Source: Actinomycetales bacterium
GTDB lineage: Bacteria > Actinomycetota > Actinomycetes > Mycobacteriales > Mycobacteriaceae
Length of the DNA: 12,650 bases
Assembly: GCA_012838715.1 (NCBI GenBank)
Contig: DUOR01000040.1
Location: 1-12,650, forward strand
Reading direction: 5' to 3'
Part shown: piece by piece, positions 1-6,552 of the stretch
Layout: each line of letters begins with the position of its first letter
Position numbering within the stretch: the stretch's first letter is position 1
Notes under the pieces: generated by a model
Told to the model about the DNA's origin: nothing
Seen by the model: only the letters and a program-made list of their open reading frames with translations
The model's database searches: none
Translations under genes and position numbers: made by a program

Positions 1-918
1 GGGCAGGGGCAGGCGCGGGCTAAGGGGCGCGGTCGCGGTCGCGGCCGTGGTTCGGACGCGCGTCCGGTCACTCCCGTCGCCCGCCGGCTTTACGACGCCG
101 TGGCGGACGCCGCGGACCCCGCCCGGCGCACCCGCGGCGACAAGTACTTCGACGACGGTCACGTGCTGGGCCACCGCATGGTCGACGGCCAGGTCATCGG
201 CGAGGTCAAGGGCAGCCAGCTGGAGCCGTTCAGCGTGGTGATCCGCCTGCCGCGCCGGGCGAACGCGGACGTCAACGGGCTGTTGCAGTGGCTGGCGGAA
301 ACCACCGGCGCGGCCGGGGACTTCGACAAGGGGATTCTGCCGCCGGACCGCCTCGACGAGATCCTGCTCGACGGGGAGGAGAGCCCCGTGTGCCGGTGCA
401 CCTGCCCGGACCCGTCGGCCGTGTGCAAGCACGCCGTGGCGGTGGCCGCGGCGGCGGGCCGGGAGATCGATTCCTCACCGATGTCCGTGCTGGAGCTGCG
501 CGGCATCAGCGCGATGGAGGCCCAGCACCGGCTGGCGGCGCTGATGGCGCGGGCCGACGACGCGTTGACCAAACGGGGGCCGGGCGCGAAGCGAAGCACC
601 GGGCCGACGACGTCCGCGCCGGTGCTCGAGGTCGTCGAACGCGACTTCTGGGGAGCGGACCTGCCGGCGGTGGAGATTCCGGCGCCGACGGAGATGAACC
701 CCCTCGGCGACACCGACCCGACCCTGCTGCATGCGGCGCTGCGGCCGACGACCGTGCTGTCGCACGAGACGTTGCGGGCGGTGTCGGATCTCGAGGACTG
801 CTGGGATCACCTCAAGTCCCCGCCGTCCTTCGACGATTCCGCATCGCGGCCCGACCGGGACGCGCACGGCGGCGACGACGACGGCGTCGTGGCGCTGTCC
901 TTCGATGACGACGAGTGA
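1..918 (+). CDS. SWIM zinc-finger protein (5'-partial)
   Basis: The reading frame is open from base 1 to the TGA at 916-918, so the gene very probably starts before the window; the in-frame GTG at 100 would remove sequence that looks like part of the domain. The SWIM motif CxCx6CxH is visible as C133, C135, C142 and H144 (numbered from the first codon of the window), with an extra Cys at 131. SWIM domains bind zinc and are usually attributed DNA- or protein-binding roles. Upstream of the domain is the family's 'RG..Y...G.V' region (about residues 45-60) and, before that, a short Gly/Arg tract (residues 9-18). The C-terminal 100 residues are acidic and probably disordered. In actinobacteria such genes commonly sit beside an SNF2-type helicase gene; that partner, if present, would be upstream and out of view. 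The 138-bp gap that follows (919-1056) holds no gene. Family assignment is firm; function is not known. Confidence 0.8.
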   Translation, partial: GQGQARAKGRGRGRGRGSDARPVTPVARRLYDAVADAADPARRTRGDKYFDDGHVLGHRMVDGQVIGEVKGSQLEPFSVVIRLPRRANADVNGLLQWLAETTGAAGDFDKGILPPDRLDEILLDGEESPVCRCTCPDPSAVCKHAVAVAAAAGREIDSSPMSVLELRGISAMEAQHRLAALMARADDALTKRGPGAKRSTGPTTSAPVLEVVERDFWGADLPAVEIPAPTEMNPLGDTDPTLLHAALRPTTVLSHETLRAVSDLEDCWDHLKSPPSFDDSASRPDRDAHGGDDDGVVALSFDDDE

Positions 919-1056
919 GTGACCCACGCGGCCGCGGCCGGGCACGCCCCGTCCTCGGGTCCGCGCGGTCGCGGATAATGCCGTCCGTGCAGCGTCGGGG
1001 GTGCGTTCGAACATGACGGAGGGCGGCAATCCGGGGCCTCTGATAGGAATCGGGGC

Positions 1057-2244
1057 ATGACTGAGAATGCGTCGGGCGCCTCGACCGGAAGTACCGTCCG
1101 CTTCCTCCACACCTCCGACTGGCAACTGGGCATGACCAGGTGGTTCCTGAAACACGACGACGGTGAGGCGCAGGCGCGCTTTTCCTCGGATCGGCTGGAG
1201 GCGGTGCGCCGCATCGGGCGGTTGGCGCAGGAGCGCGGCGCGGAGTTCATCGTCGTGGCGGGCGACGTATTCGAGTCGAACACGCTGCCCGAGCGTGACG
1301 TGCTGCGGGCGATGGACGTCATCCGGGAACTGCCGGTGCCGGTGTACCTGCTGCCCGGCAACCATGACGCCCTCGACGCGACGTCGATTTACCACCGGGA
1401 CATGTTCACCGAGGCGGAGGAGCGCGGCGTCCACGTGCTCCGGGATTCGGTGCCGGTGCAGGTGCGGCCGGGCGTCGAGATCGTCGGTGCGCCGCTGACC
1501 AGCCGCGTGATGAGCGAAGATGCGCTCGCCGCCGCGCTGGACGACCTTGAGCCGACCGCCGGCGTGCGGGTCGCCGTCGCCCACGGCCAGGTCGTCGGTT
1601 TCGGCGACGAGGTGGGCGCCACGCTGTCCGTGGATGCCGTGGGGCGTGCCGTCGGCAAGCGGTTGGTGCACTACGTGGCGGTGGGGGACTCGCACTCGAC
1701 CGCGCGGCTCGACGACGACGGGCGGATGTGGTTCTCCGGCAGCCCGGAGACCACGGACTACGACGACAAGGAACGCGACTCCGGCAACGTGCTGCTGGTG
1801 GAGGTCGGGCCGGACACGGCGCCGACGGTGGAGGACATCGCGGTGGGGGCATGGCGCTTCCGCGCGATGCGCCGCGAGTTCGCCGGCGCCGAGGACGCCG
1901 AACGGTGGATCGAGGAGCTGCGGCTGCTCACCGACAAGTCCCGCACCTGCGTGAAGTACTCGCTGAGCGGCACCCTGAACCTGTCCGAGAAGGGTGAGCT
2001 CGACCGGGCGCTCGCGGAGCTGGCGCCGTCGTTCGCGGCGCTGTACCAGCGGGGCAGCGGCACCGACGTCACCGTGCTGCCGGAGGACGGCGACATCACC
2101 GCGCTGGGGCTCAACGGATTCCCGCTCGACGCCGCCGAAACTCTGCGGGACATGGCCAACGACGAGGCGGTCGACGCGGAACAGCGTCGCGCCGCGACCG
2201 ATGCGCTGGGCCTGCTGGCGCGCCTGGTGGGACAGGGGAACTGA
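1057..2244 (+). CDS. Mre11/SbcD-like metallophosphoesterase (putative DNA nuclease)
   Basis: This 395-residue protein has the calcineurin-like phosphoesterase motifs in order: D21-W-Q23, G69-D70, G101-N-H-D104, H176 in 'AHG', and G210-D-S-H213. Family members bind two Mn ions and cleave DNA phosphodiester bonds, normally as the nuclease half of an SbcCD/Mre11-Rad50 complex in the cytoplasm. Two ligand positions differ from textbook Mre11/SbcD: Q23 replaces the His of D-x-H, and D211 replaces the first His of G-H-x-H. From memory, mycobacterial Rv1277 carries the same two changes, so this looks like a lineage subfamily and not a damaged gene. Residues about 255-395 form a C-terminal region typical of the subfamily. 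The ATG at 1057 is preceded by AGGA (1045-1048, spacing 8). The next gene starts one base after the stop, so the two are almost certainly co-transcribed and translationally coupled. The biological substrate is unknown. Confidence 0.88.
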   Translation: MTENASGASTGSTVRFLHTSDWQLGMTRWFLKHDDGEAQARFSSDRLEAVRRIGRLAQERGAEFIVVAGDVFESNTLPERDVLRAMDVIRELPVPVYLLPGNHDALDATSIYHRDMFTEAEERGVHVLRDSVPVQVRPGVEIVGAPLTSRVMSEDALAAALDDLEPTAGVRVAVAHGQVVGFGDEVGATLSVDAVGRAVGKRLVHYVAVGDSHSTARLDDDGRMWFSGSPETTDYDDKERDSGNVLLVEVGPDTAPTVEDIAVGAWRFRAMRREFAGAEDAERWIEELRLLTDKSRTCVKYSLSGTLNLSEKGELDRALAELAPSFAALYQRGSGTDVTVLPEDGDITALGLNGFPLDAAETLRDMANDEAVDAEQRRAATDALGLLARLVGQGN

Positions 2245-2245
2245 C

Positions 2246-4942
2246 GTGAAACTGCATTCGATTGAACTCATCAACGTCCGTGGCATCGAGCACCTGGTCA
2301 TCGACGAACTGCCGGACACCGGCGTCGTCGTCATCGCCGGCGAGAACGAGAAGGGCAAGTCGACCATCGCGGAGGCGATCCACGTGTCGCTGACCTTCGC
2401 GTCCGCGTCGACCGCCAAGGACGTCAAGGCGCTGCGGCCGAACAACCGCGACGCCTCGCCGGACATCCGGCTGGACATGACCCTCGGCGACTACCGCTTC
2501 GTGCTGCGCAAGGTGTTCCCGGGCAAGCGCGCCGGTTCGGTGACGGAGATCAACGTCATCGAGCCGTCGCGGCGCCAGCTCACCGGTGAGGACGCGCAGC
2601 AGTGGCTTGACGAGCTGGTCCGCGGTGAAGGCACCCGCGATCTGTGGAACGCGTTCGTCGCCCGGCAGGGCACCGAGCAGAAGGCGCTGCAGCTGGGCGT
2701 GTTCAACGAGGTCAGCTCGGCGCTGCAGGAGCTCAGCGGCGGTACCGCGGAAACCCGCGACCACCAGTCCGTGCTGGAGGCGGCGCAGAAGGAGCGCGCC
2801 AAGTACTTCACGAAGGACAACAAGGAGAAGAGCTCCCTCAAGGACTCGGCGGCGGCCGTCGGGGAAGCGGAGATCCGCCACGAGAAGGCGCGCACCAAGG
2901 TCGAGGCGGTGCGCGGCCAGCTCGCCGAGGCGGAGCTGAACGACCGCCGGCAGGAGGAACTCGTCGCGGCGATTCCGGCGGCGACGGCCGAGGTCGCCGA
3001 GTGGGAGGCGAAGGTGGCTGAGCTCGGCGAGTACCGCCGGATGAAGGCCACCGCCGACTCCGCGGCGAAGGAAGCGGCGATGAAGCTGGAGCTGGTCACG
3101 CAGGCCACGCACCGCCGCGAGGACCTGGTCGCGGAGTACGACGACGCCCGCGTTGAGCTGGGCGAAATCCGCGAGAAGATGGAGCCGCTGCAGGACGAGG
3201 CGAAGGAGGAGGAACGGGAGCTCAAGCGGGTGGAGAAGCTCGTGGTCACGACCCGGGCCGCCCGCGACCGTTCGGTGCAGCTGCTGCAGCTGGCGGACAG
3301 CGACCTGGCGCATCACGGTGAGGTGCGGGCGCTGGCCGAGCTGACCGAGGTGCTGGAGCGGGTGCGCGAACTCGACCTGACCGTCGAGCAGAAGGAGCGG
3401 AAGCTCGCCGGCCACCGCATCACGGCGGAGGACGCCAAGCGCGCCCGCCAGGCCGAGCACGAGTGGACCACCGCCCAGAAGGTGATGGAGGCCTCCAGCC
3501 CGGAGCTGACCATCGCCGCCGACGACGAGGACACGGATGTGGAGGTCATCGTCGACGGCAAGAAGGTGACGGTCGGGGACACGGCGCTGCTGCGGCCCGT
3601 GACCGCGAAGACCACCGTGAAGGTCGGCGGCGTGACCATGACCGTCAGCCCCGGCGACGGCTCCGGCGAGTACGTGGGCAACGAGGCCGTGGCCCGTGAG
3701 GCGCTGGACGACATCCTGCGGGACCTGGGCGTCAGTTCGGTGCAGCGGGCGGAGCAGAAGGCCCAGGCCCGCGATGATGCGCAGGCGGAGCTGAACAAGG
3801 CGCGGATGCGCCTGGAGGCGGAGCTGCAGAACCGCGATCTGGCGGAGCTGGAGGAGCGCAGCCGCGGCCTGAAGGCGACGGTGAACGCGTACCCGGACGT
3901 ACGGTCGGACGCGATTTCGGAGTGGTCCACCATCGACGGCGAGCTCGAGGTGCCGCCGCTGCCGGAGACGGAGAAGGACGCGCGGAAGGCTTTCGAGGAG
4001 GCCCGCGCCGCCCATGACGAGGCGGGCGTGGCCTACGAGGAGGCGATGCACGAGCAGCAGGAGATCAACAAGCGCCCGACCCGTGGCGCGCTGCGTGAGG
4101 CGCAGGCGGCGGAGCGGGCCCGCGAGCGGGACGTGAGCCGCGCGGAGCTTCTGCTGCGGCAGGCCCGTGAGCAGGAGGACGACGAGGCGCTGGCCGAGCG
4201 CCTGAAGACGTGCACCCAGGGGCACCGGGAGGCGGTGGCCGCGGTGGCGACCGCCCAGCGCGCCCTGGACGACCGGGGAGCCGAGGACGCCGACGAATCC
4301 CTCCGCGGCGCGCGCACCAACCTGCGCAACAAGGAGCGCCAGCTGCAGGAGCTGCGGCTGCGCCGCGGTGAGCTGACCGGTGAGCTGCGGGCGGTGTCGG
4401 GCGTCAACGAGGAGCTCGCCGAGTCCGAGGCGGCGCTGACCCGCCTGCGCCGCGAGCGCGATTCCCTGCACCGCCGCGCGGCCGCCGCGAAGTTGCTTTA
4501 CGACGTGCTGGAGAGCTCGCGCCGGGAGACCCGGAAGGCCATCGGCGAACCGCTGCTGGCGAAGCTGTCGCAGTACGGCGGCGCGGTGTTCGGTCCGGGC
4601 ACCACCTTCGAGCTGACCGATGATCTGGCCATCAAGTCGCGGTCGAACCTGTCGGGCACCTTCGAGTTCGATGCCCTGTCCGGTGGCGCGCAGGAGCAGA
4701 TTGACGTGCTTCTGCGGCTGGCGGTCGCCGGCGTCATGGATGGCGAGGGCGGCGCGCCGGTCATCATCGACGACGCGCTGGGTTATTCCGACCCGCGGCG
4801 CCTGCGGAAGATGAACAACGCCTTCGCCCGCGCCGGCGAGGACTCCCAGGTGCTGGTGCTGACCTGCTACCCGGACCGGTTCTCCCGCATCCCGGACAGC
4901 CTCCGCCTGGACATGGACGACCTGCTGCGGGCCGGGAGCTGA
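2246..4942 (+). CDS. Rad50/SbcC-like coiled-coil ATPase
   Basis: An 898-residue SMC/Rad50-type ATPase, the expected partner of the upstream phosphoesterase. Walker A is G32-ENEKGKST40. The signature loop is L811-SGG814, and Walker B is VIIDD ending at D842-D843. The N- and C-terminal ATPase halves are joined by two long coiled-coil arms (about 155-415 and 490-780, rich in E/A/R/K/L). Where Rad50 has its CxxC zinc hook, this protein has a beta-rich segment (about 420-480, several V-x-V-x and T-V-x-V stretches) and no CxxC anywhere. Walker B ends in D-D, as in RecF, and not D-E. The segment after the D-loop reads 'VLVLTCYPDRF', with Tyr near the usual switch-His position. The GTG start at 2246 is preferred over the upstream in-frame ATG at 1994: it has AGGGGAA at 2234-2240, lies one base after the upstream stop, and places 'KLHSIELINVRGIE' at the N terminus as in Rad50-like proteins. 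It resembles mycobacterial Rv1278 from memory. ATP-dependent DNA-end or structure processing is inferred. Confidence 0.87.
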   Translation: MKLHSIELINVRGIEHLVIDELPDTGVVVIAGENEKGKSTIAEAIHVSLTFASASTAKDVKALRPNNRDASPDIRLDMTLGDYRFVLRKVFPGKRAGSVTEINVIEPSRRQLTGEDAQQWLDELVRGEGTRDLWNAFVARQGTEQKALQLGVFNEVSSALQELSGGTAETRDHQSVLEAAQKERAKYFTKDNKEKSSLKDSAAAVGEAEIRHEKARTKVEAVRGQLAEAELNDRRQEELVAAIPAATAEVAEWEAKVAELGEYRRMKATADSAAKEAAMKLELVTQATHRREDLVAEYDDARVELGEIREKMEPLQDEAKEEERELKRVEKLVVTTRAARDRSVQLLQLADSDLAHHGEVRALAELTEVLERVRELDLTVEQKERKLAGHRITAEDAKRARQAEHEWTTAQKVMEASSPELTIAADDEDTDVEVIVDGKKVTVGDTALLRPVTAKTTVKVGGVTMTVSPGDGSGEYVGNEAVAREALDDILRDLGVSSVQRAEQKAQARDDAQAELNKARMRLEAELQNRDLAELEERSRGLKATVNAYPDVRSDAISEWSTIDGELEVPPLPETEKDARKAFEEARAAHDEAGVAYEEAMHEQQEINKRPTRGALREAQAAERARERDVSRAELLLRQAREQEDDEALAERLKTCTQGHREAVAAVATAQRALDDRGAEDADESLRGARTNLRNKERQLQELRLRRGELTGELRAVSGVNEELAESEAALTRLRRERDSLHRRAAAAKLLYDVLESSRRETRKAIGEPLLAKLSQYGGAVFGPGTTFELTDDLAIKSRSNLSGTFEFDALSGGAQEQIDVLLRLAVAGVMDGEGGAPVIIDDALGYSDPRRLRKMNNAFARAGEDSQVLVLTCYPDRFSRIPDSLRLDMDDLLRAGS

Positions 4943-4962
4943 ACGGGCCGCCGTCGGAAAGC

Positions 4963-5021
4963 GCGCTGACCGGCGTCGCCCGGCGACGCTGACGAACAGC
5001 GACCGGCAGCGCTGACCGGCG
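4963..5021. repeat. 13-bp direct repeat pair in the intergenic region
   Basis: The sequence GCGCTGACCGGCG occurs at 4963-4975 and again at 5009-5021, with a shorter copy of its core (CGCTGAC) at 4987-4993 between them. A short hairpin (arms 4973-4978 and 4984-4989) sits inside the first unit. The stretch follows the ATPase stop codon and precedes the strong hairpin at 5039-5069. It may be slippage-derived spacer sequence or part of a 3' UTR; no function is visible. Confidence 0.5.
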
Positions 5022-5038
5022 GCGCCACCCAACGCGAA

Positions 5039-5069
5039 GAAGGGGCGGCCCTGGTGGGGCCGCCCCTTC
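5039..5069. terminator. Bidirectional hairpin terminator between convergent genes
   Basis: A perfect 12-bp stem (GAAGGGGCGGCC at 5039-5050, complement at 5058-5069) closes a 7-nt loop. It lies about 95 nt after the ATPase stop and about 77 nt after the yceI stop on the other strand, where a terminator for both transcripts is expected. There is no long T tract on either side, which is common for actinobacterial terminators. The minus-strand side is followed by TTCGCGTT, slightly more T-rich. Confidence 0.7.
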
Positions 5070-5105
5070 GAAGCAGAGACGAATGCGCGGTTGTGCCGCG
5101 GGAGT

Positions 5106-5124
5106 ACGGGCCGGGTGGGCCCGT
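5106..5124 (-). terminator. Short hairpin just after yceI
   Basis: Arms ACGGGCC (5106-5112) and GGCCCGT (5118-5124) form a 7-bp stem with a 5-nt loop, about 20 nt downstream of the yceI stop codon on the minus strand. It may act with the larger hairpin at 5039-5069 as a tandem terminator, or only stabilise the 3' end. No T tract follows it. Confidence 0.35.
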
Positions 5125-5145
5125 GACCGATGGGGTCCTGGCCGA

Positions 5146-5688
5146 TTAGGCCTTGACGGCGGAGATCTCGATCTCCAGGACGACCTTGTCGGAGACCATG
5201 ACGCCCGAGTTGAGCGGGGCCTGCCAGTCGACGCCGAAGTCCTTGCGGTTGATGGAGCCGGTGGCGGTGAAGCCGATGCGGGTCAGGTCGTACGCGTCGA
5301 CGGCGGTGCCCTCGATCTCGACGTCCAGGTCGATGGACTTGGTGACGCCCTTGATGGTCAGGTCGCCGGTCAGGACGCCGGTGTTCTCGCCGGTGGCCTT
5401 AGCGGAGGTGGCCTCGAAGGTGATCTCCGGGAACTGCTCGACCTCGAAGAAGTCGCCGGTGCGGACGTGGTTGTCGCGGTCCTCGTTGCCGGTGTCGATG
5501 GAGTTCGCCTTGATGACGGCCTTGCCGGTGGAGTTGGCCGGGTTCTCGGCGTCGATGGTGAAGGAGGCCTCGTAGTCGGTGAACTCGCCGCGGGTCTTGG
5601 TGACCATCGCGTGGCGGACCATGAAGCCGATCTGGGAGTGGGAGGGGTCGACGTTCCAGGTGCCGGCGTAGTCGTTGGAGAAAGCCAT
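5146..5688 (-). CDS. YceI-family lipid-binding-like protein
   Basis: A 180-residue protein matching the YceI family across its length. It opens with 'W-x-V-D-P-S-H-S-x-I-x-F-x-V-R-H', carries 'G-x-F' and 'T-G-D-L-T-I-K-G-V-T-K', and ends with the family's 'L-x-x-x-x-V-x-V-x-D-x-V-x-L-x-I-x-I' strand pattern. Family members form an extended lipocalin-like beta-barrel, and some bind isoprenoid lipids. There is no signal peptide, so a cytoplasmic location is likely; many proteobacterial homologues are secreted. GAAAGGAA at 5696-5703 is a good ribosome-binding site 7 nt before the ATG. The gene is divergent from the MarR regulator at 5921, and its promoter is overlapped by two RosR-like operators (5805-5822 and 5843-5860). 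From memory, C. glutamicum cg1322, a RosR target next to rosR, is the same family; this is probably its orthologue. Its ligand here is unknown. Repression lifted by oxidative stress is inferred. Confidence 0.9.
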   Translation of the reverse strand: MAFSNDYAGTWNVDPSHSQIGFMVRHAMVTKTRGEFTDYEASFTIDAENPANSTGKAVIKANSIDTGNEDRDNHVRTGDFFEVEQFPEITFEATSAKATGENTGVLTGDLTIKGVTKSIDLDVEIEGTAVDAYDLTRIGFTATGSINRKDFGVDWQAPLNSGVMVSDKVVLEIEISAVKA

Positions 5689-5804
5689 GGTGAAATTCCT
5701 TTCGATGGATCCGGACCGGGGCCGTTATCGGTTGCCCGTACCGGACAGCGTATGCATGTCCTGACACGGCCGCACCGGCGTCGGGAGAGCATCCCGCAAC
5801 CACC

Positions 5805-5822
5805 GTGTTGCCGTATCAACAA
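5805..5822. promoter_or_regulatory. RosR-like operator 1
   Basis: GTGTTGCCGTATCAACAA contains the perfect inverted repeat TGTTG-N6-CAACA (5806-5821). It matches the C. glutamicum RosR consensus TTGTTGAYRYRTCAACWA (recalled from the literature) at 16 of 18 positions. It lies directly downstream of the predicted yceI -10 box (5828-5833), across the expected transcription start, a position suited to repression. Confidence 0.7.
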
Positions 5823-5827
5823 AATCT

Positions 5828-5857
5828 ACTGTAGCCACACTCATGGTGACATGTCAA
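5828..5857 (-). promoter_or_regulatory. yceI promoter (-35/-10)
   Basis: On the minus strand a consensus TTGACA (5852-5857) is followed after 18 nt by TACAGT (5828-5833). Transcription would start near 5821, leaving a leader of about 130 nt before the yceI ATG. The -35 lies inside operator 2, and the start site lies inside operator 1. Confidence 0.6.
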
Positions 5858-5860
5858 CAA
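5843..5860. promoter_or_regulatory. RosR-like operator 2
   Basis: ATGGTGACATGTCAACAA matches the recalled RosR consensus at 16 of 18 positions and contains the perfect 10-bp palindrome TGACATGTCA (5847-5856). It is 38 bp from operator 1 and overlaps the yceI -35. It lies about 48 bp upstream of the regulator's own -10, so any autoregulation would act from an upstream position. Confidence 0.7.
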
Positions 5861-5907
5861 CTGGTGGGAAATTTCTTCCGTTTTGGTGAAACAGGTGGTC
5901 AATCGGG

Positions 5908-5913
5908 TACCGT
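5908..5913 (+). promoter_or_regulatory. Leaderless -10 box of the RosR-like gene
   Basis: TACCGT stands exactly 7 nt before the ATG at 5921, and no Shine-Dalgarno is present. This is the arrangement of actinobacterial leaderless mRNAs. A weak -35 candidate (TTGGTG, 5883-5888) lies upstream. The box decides the start codon: an in-frame ATG at 5843 would lie inside operator 2 and upstream of this promoter. Confidence 0.55.
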
Positions 5914-5920
5914 CCAGGAC

Positions 5921-6415
5921 ATGCAGCAGGACGTACCGTGGCTTAACGACGACGAACAGAAGCTTTGGCGGGCCATGATGGCCGCGGCCAAGGCGGTTGA
6001 CCGTGCCATGGATACCCGTCTGCTCGCGACGGAGGAGATTTCCAGCGCCGACTTCTCGGTGCTGGTGTCGTTGTCCGAAAGTGAGACGGGCATGGTGCGG
6101 ATGCGCGAGCTGTGCGAGAACCTGCGGTGGGACCGCAGCCGCATGTCGCACCAGATCACGCGCATGGAGAAGCGCGGCCTGGTGACGAAGGTCCGGTGCG
6201 CCAGCGACTCCCGCGGCGTCGACGTGGAGCTGACCTCCCATGGCCGTGACGTCATCGAGCGCGCCGCCCCGGATCACGTCCGCATGATCCGCAGCATCGT
6301 CTTCGACGTCCTCGATGGCATCGAGGGCCTCGACCGCGCCGCCGCGCTGAATGCGCTGCAGAGCGTCACCGCCGCGTCGGAGGAGTTCCGCGGGAAGACC
6401 CTCGCCGAGCAGTAG
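5921..6415 (+). CDS. rosR: MarR-family redox regulator, RosR-like
   Basis: A 164-residue winged-helix MarR protein. The DNA-binding helices fall at about 57-85 ('VRMRELCENLRWDRSRMSHQ'), followed by the wing around 86-105 ('RMEKRGLVTKVR...DSRGVDVELT'). The cysteines are C65 and C93. C. glutamicum RosR (Cg1324), a peroxide-sensitive MarR repressor, is reported from memory to use C64, C92 and C151; the first two fit with an offset of one, and the third has no counterpart (Ala here). The start at 5921 is chosen because of the -10 box 7 nt upstream and because it gives this cysteine alignment. The gene is divergent from yceI, with two RosR-type operators between them, and is followed by a paralogue at 6553. 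The likely role is to repress yceI, and perhaps itself, until cysteine oxidation releases DNA. The orthology is inferred from motif, context and operators, not from a search. Confidence 0.85.
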   Translation: MQQDVPWLNDDEQKLWRAMMAAAKAVDRAMDTRLLATEEISSADFSVLVSLSESETGMVRMRELCENLRWDRSRMSHQITRMEKRGLVTKVRCASDSRGVDVELTSHGRDVIERAAPDHVRMIRSIVFDVLDGIEGLDRAAALNALQSVTAASEEFRGKTLAEQ

Positions 6416-6539
6416 CCGCTTGCCGACGGGGAGGGGCCGCGTCCGCCGAGGGGCCGGGCAACCGTGGTGGCCTTCACATCCGGGGGAGCGGTGGGGTTTC
6501 CGTTCGGGTGTGGGCGCAGCACGACGCCGTTCGCCCGGT

Positions 6540-6545
6540 TAACGT
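6540..6545 (+). promoter_or_regulatory. Leaderless -10 box of the second MarR gene
   Basis: TAACGT is exactly 7 nt before the ATG at 6553, and no Shine-Dalgarno is visible. The palindrome GTTAAC (6538-6543) overlaps the box. There is no RosR-type inverted repeat in this 137-bp gap, so the second regulator is probably controlled differently from the first. Confidence 0.5.
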
Positions 6546-6552
6546 TGCGTGC

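Noticed and set aside
1994..2245. In-frame ATG at 1994 as the ATPase start
   Set aside because: It would overlap the phosphoesterase gene by 250 bp with Arg/Ser-rich shadow sequence; the GTG at 2246 has a ribosome-binding site and the proper N terminus.
475..2478. Long minus-strand open frame of 667 residues
   Set aside because: It runs antisense to the SWIM and phosphoesterase genes and has low-complexity His/Arg/Val composition without motifs. This is a typical shadow of GC-rich coding sequence.
2111..5032. Minus-strand open frame of 973 residues opposite the ATPase gene
   Set aside because: It is a mirror of the biased codons of the real ATPase gene, rich in Leu/Arg/Gln with no recognisable domain. 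The plus-strand gene has Walker A, signature and Walker B.
5083..5889. Plus-strand open frame of 268 residues opposite yceI
   Set aside because: Asp/Gly/Val-rich antisense of the YceI gene; it also runs through the divergent promoter region.
5843..5920. Upstream ATG (5843) as the start of the RosR-like gene
   Set aside because: It lies within operator 2, has no ribosome-binding site, precedes the predicted promoter and adds 26 residues not seen in the paralogue.
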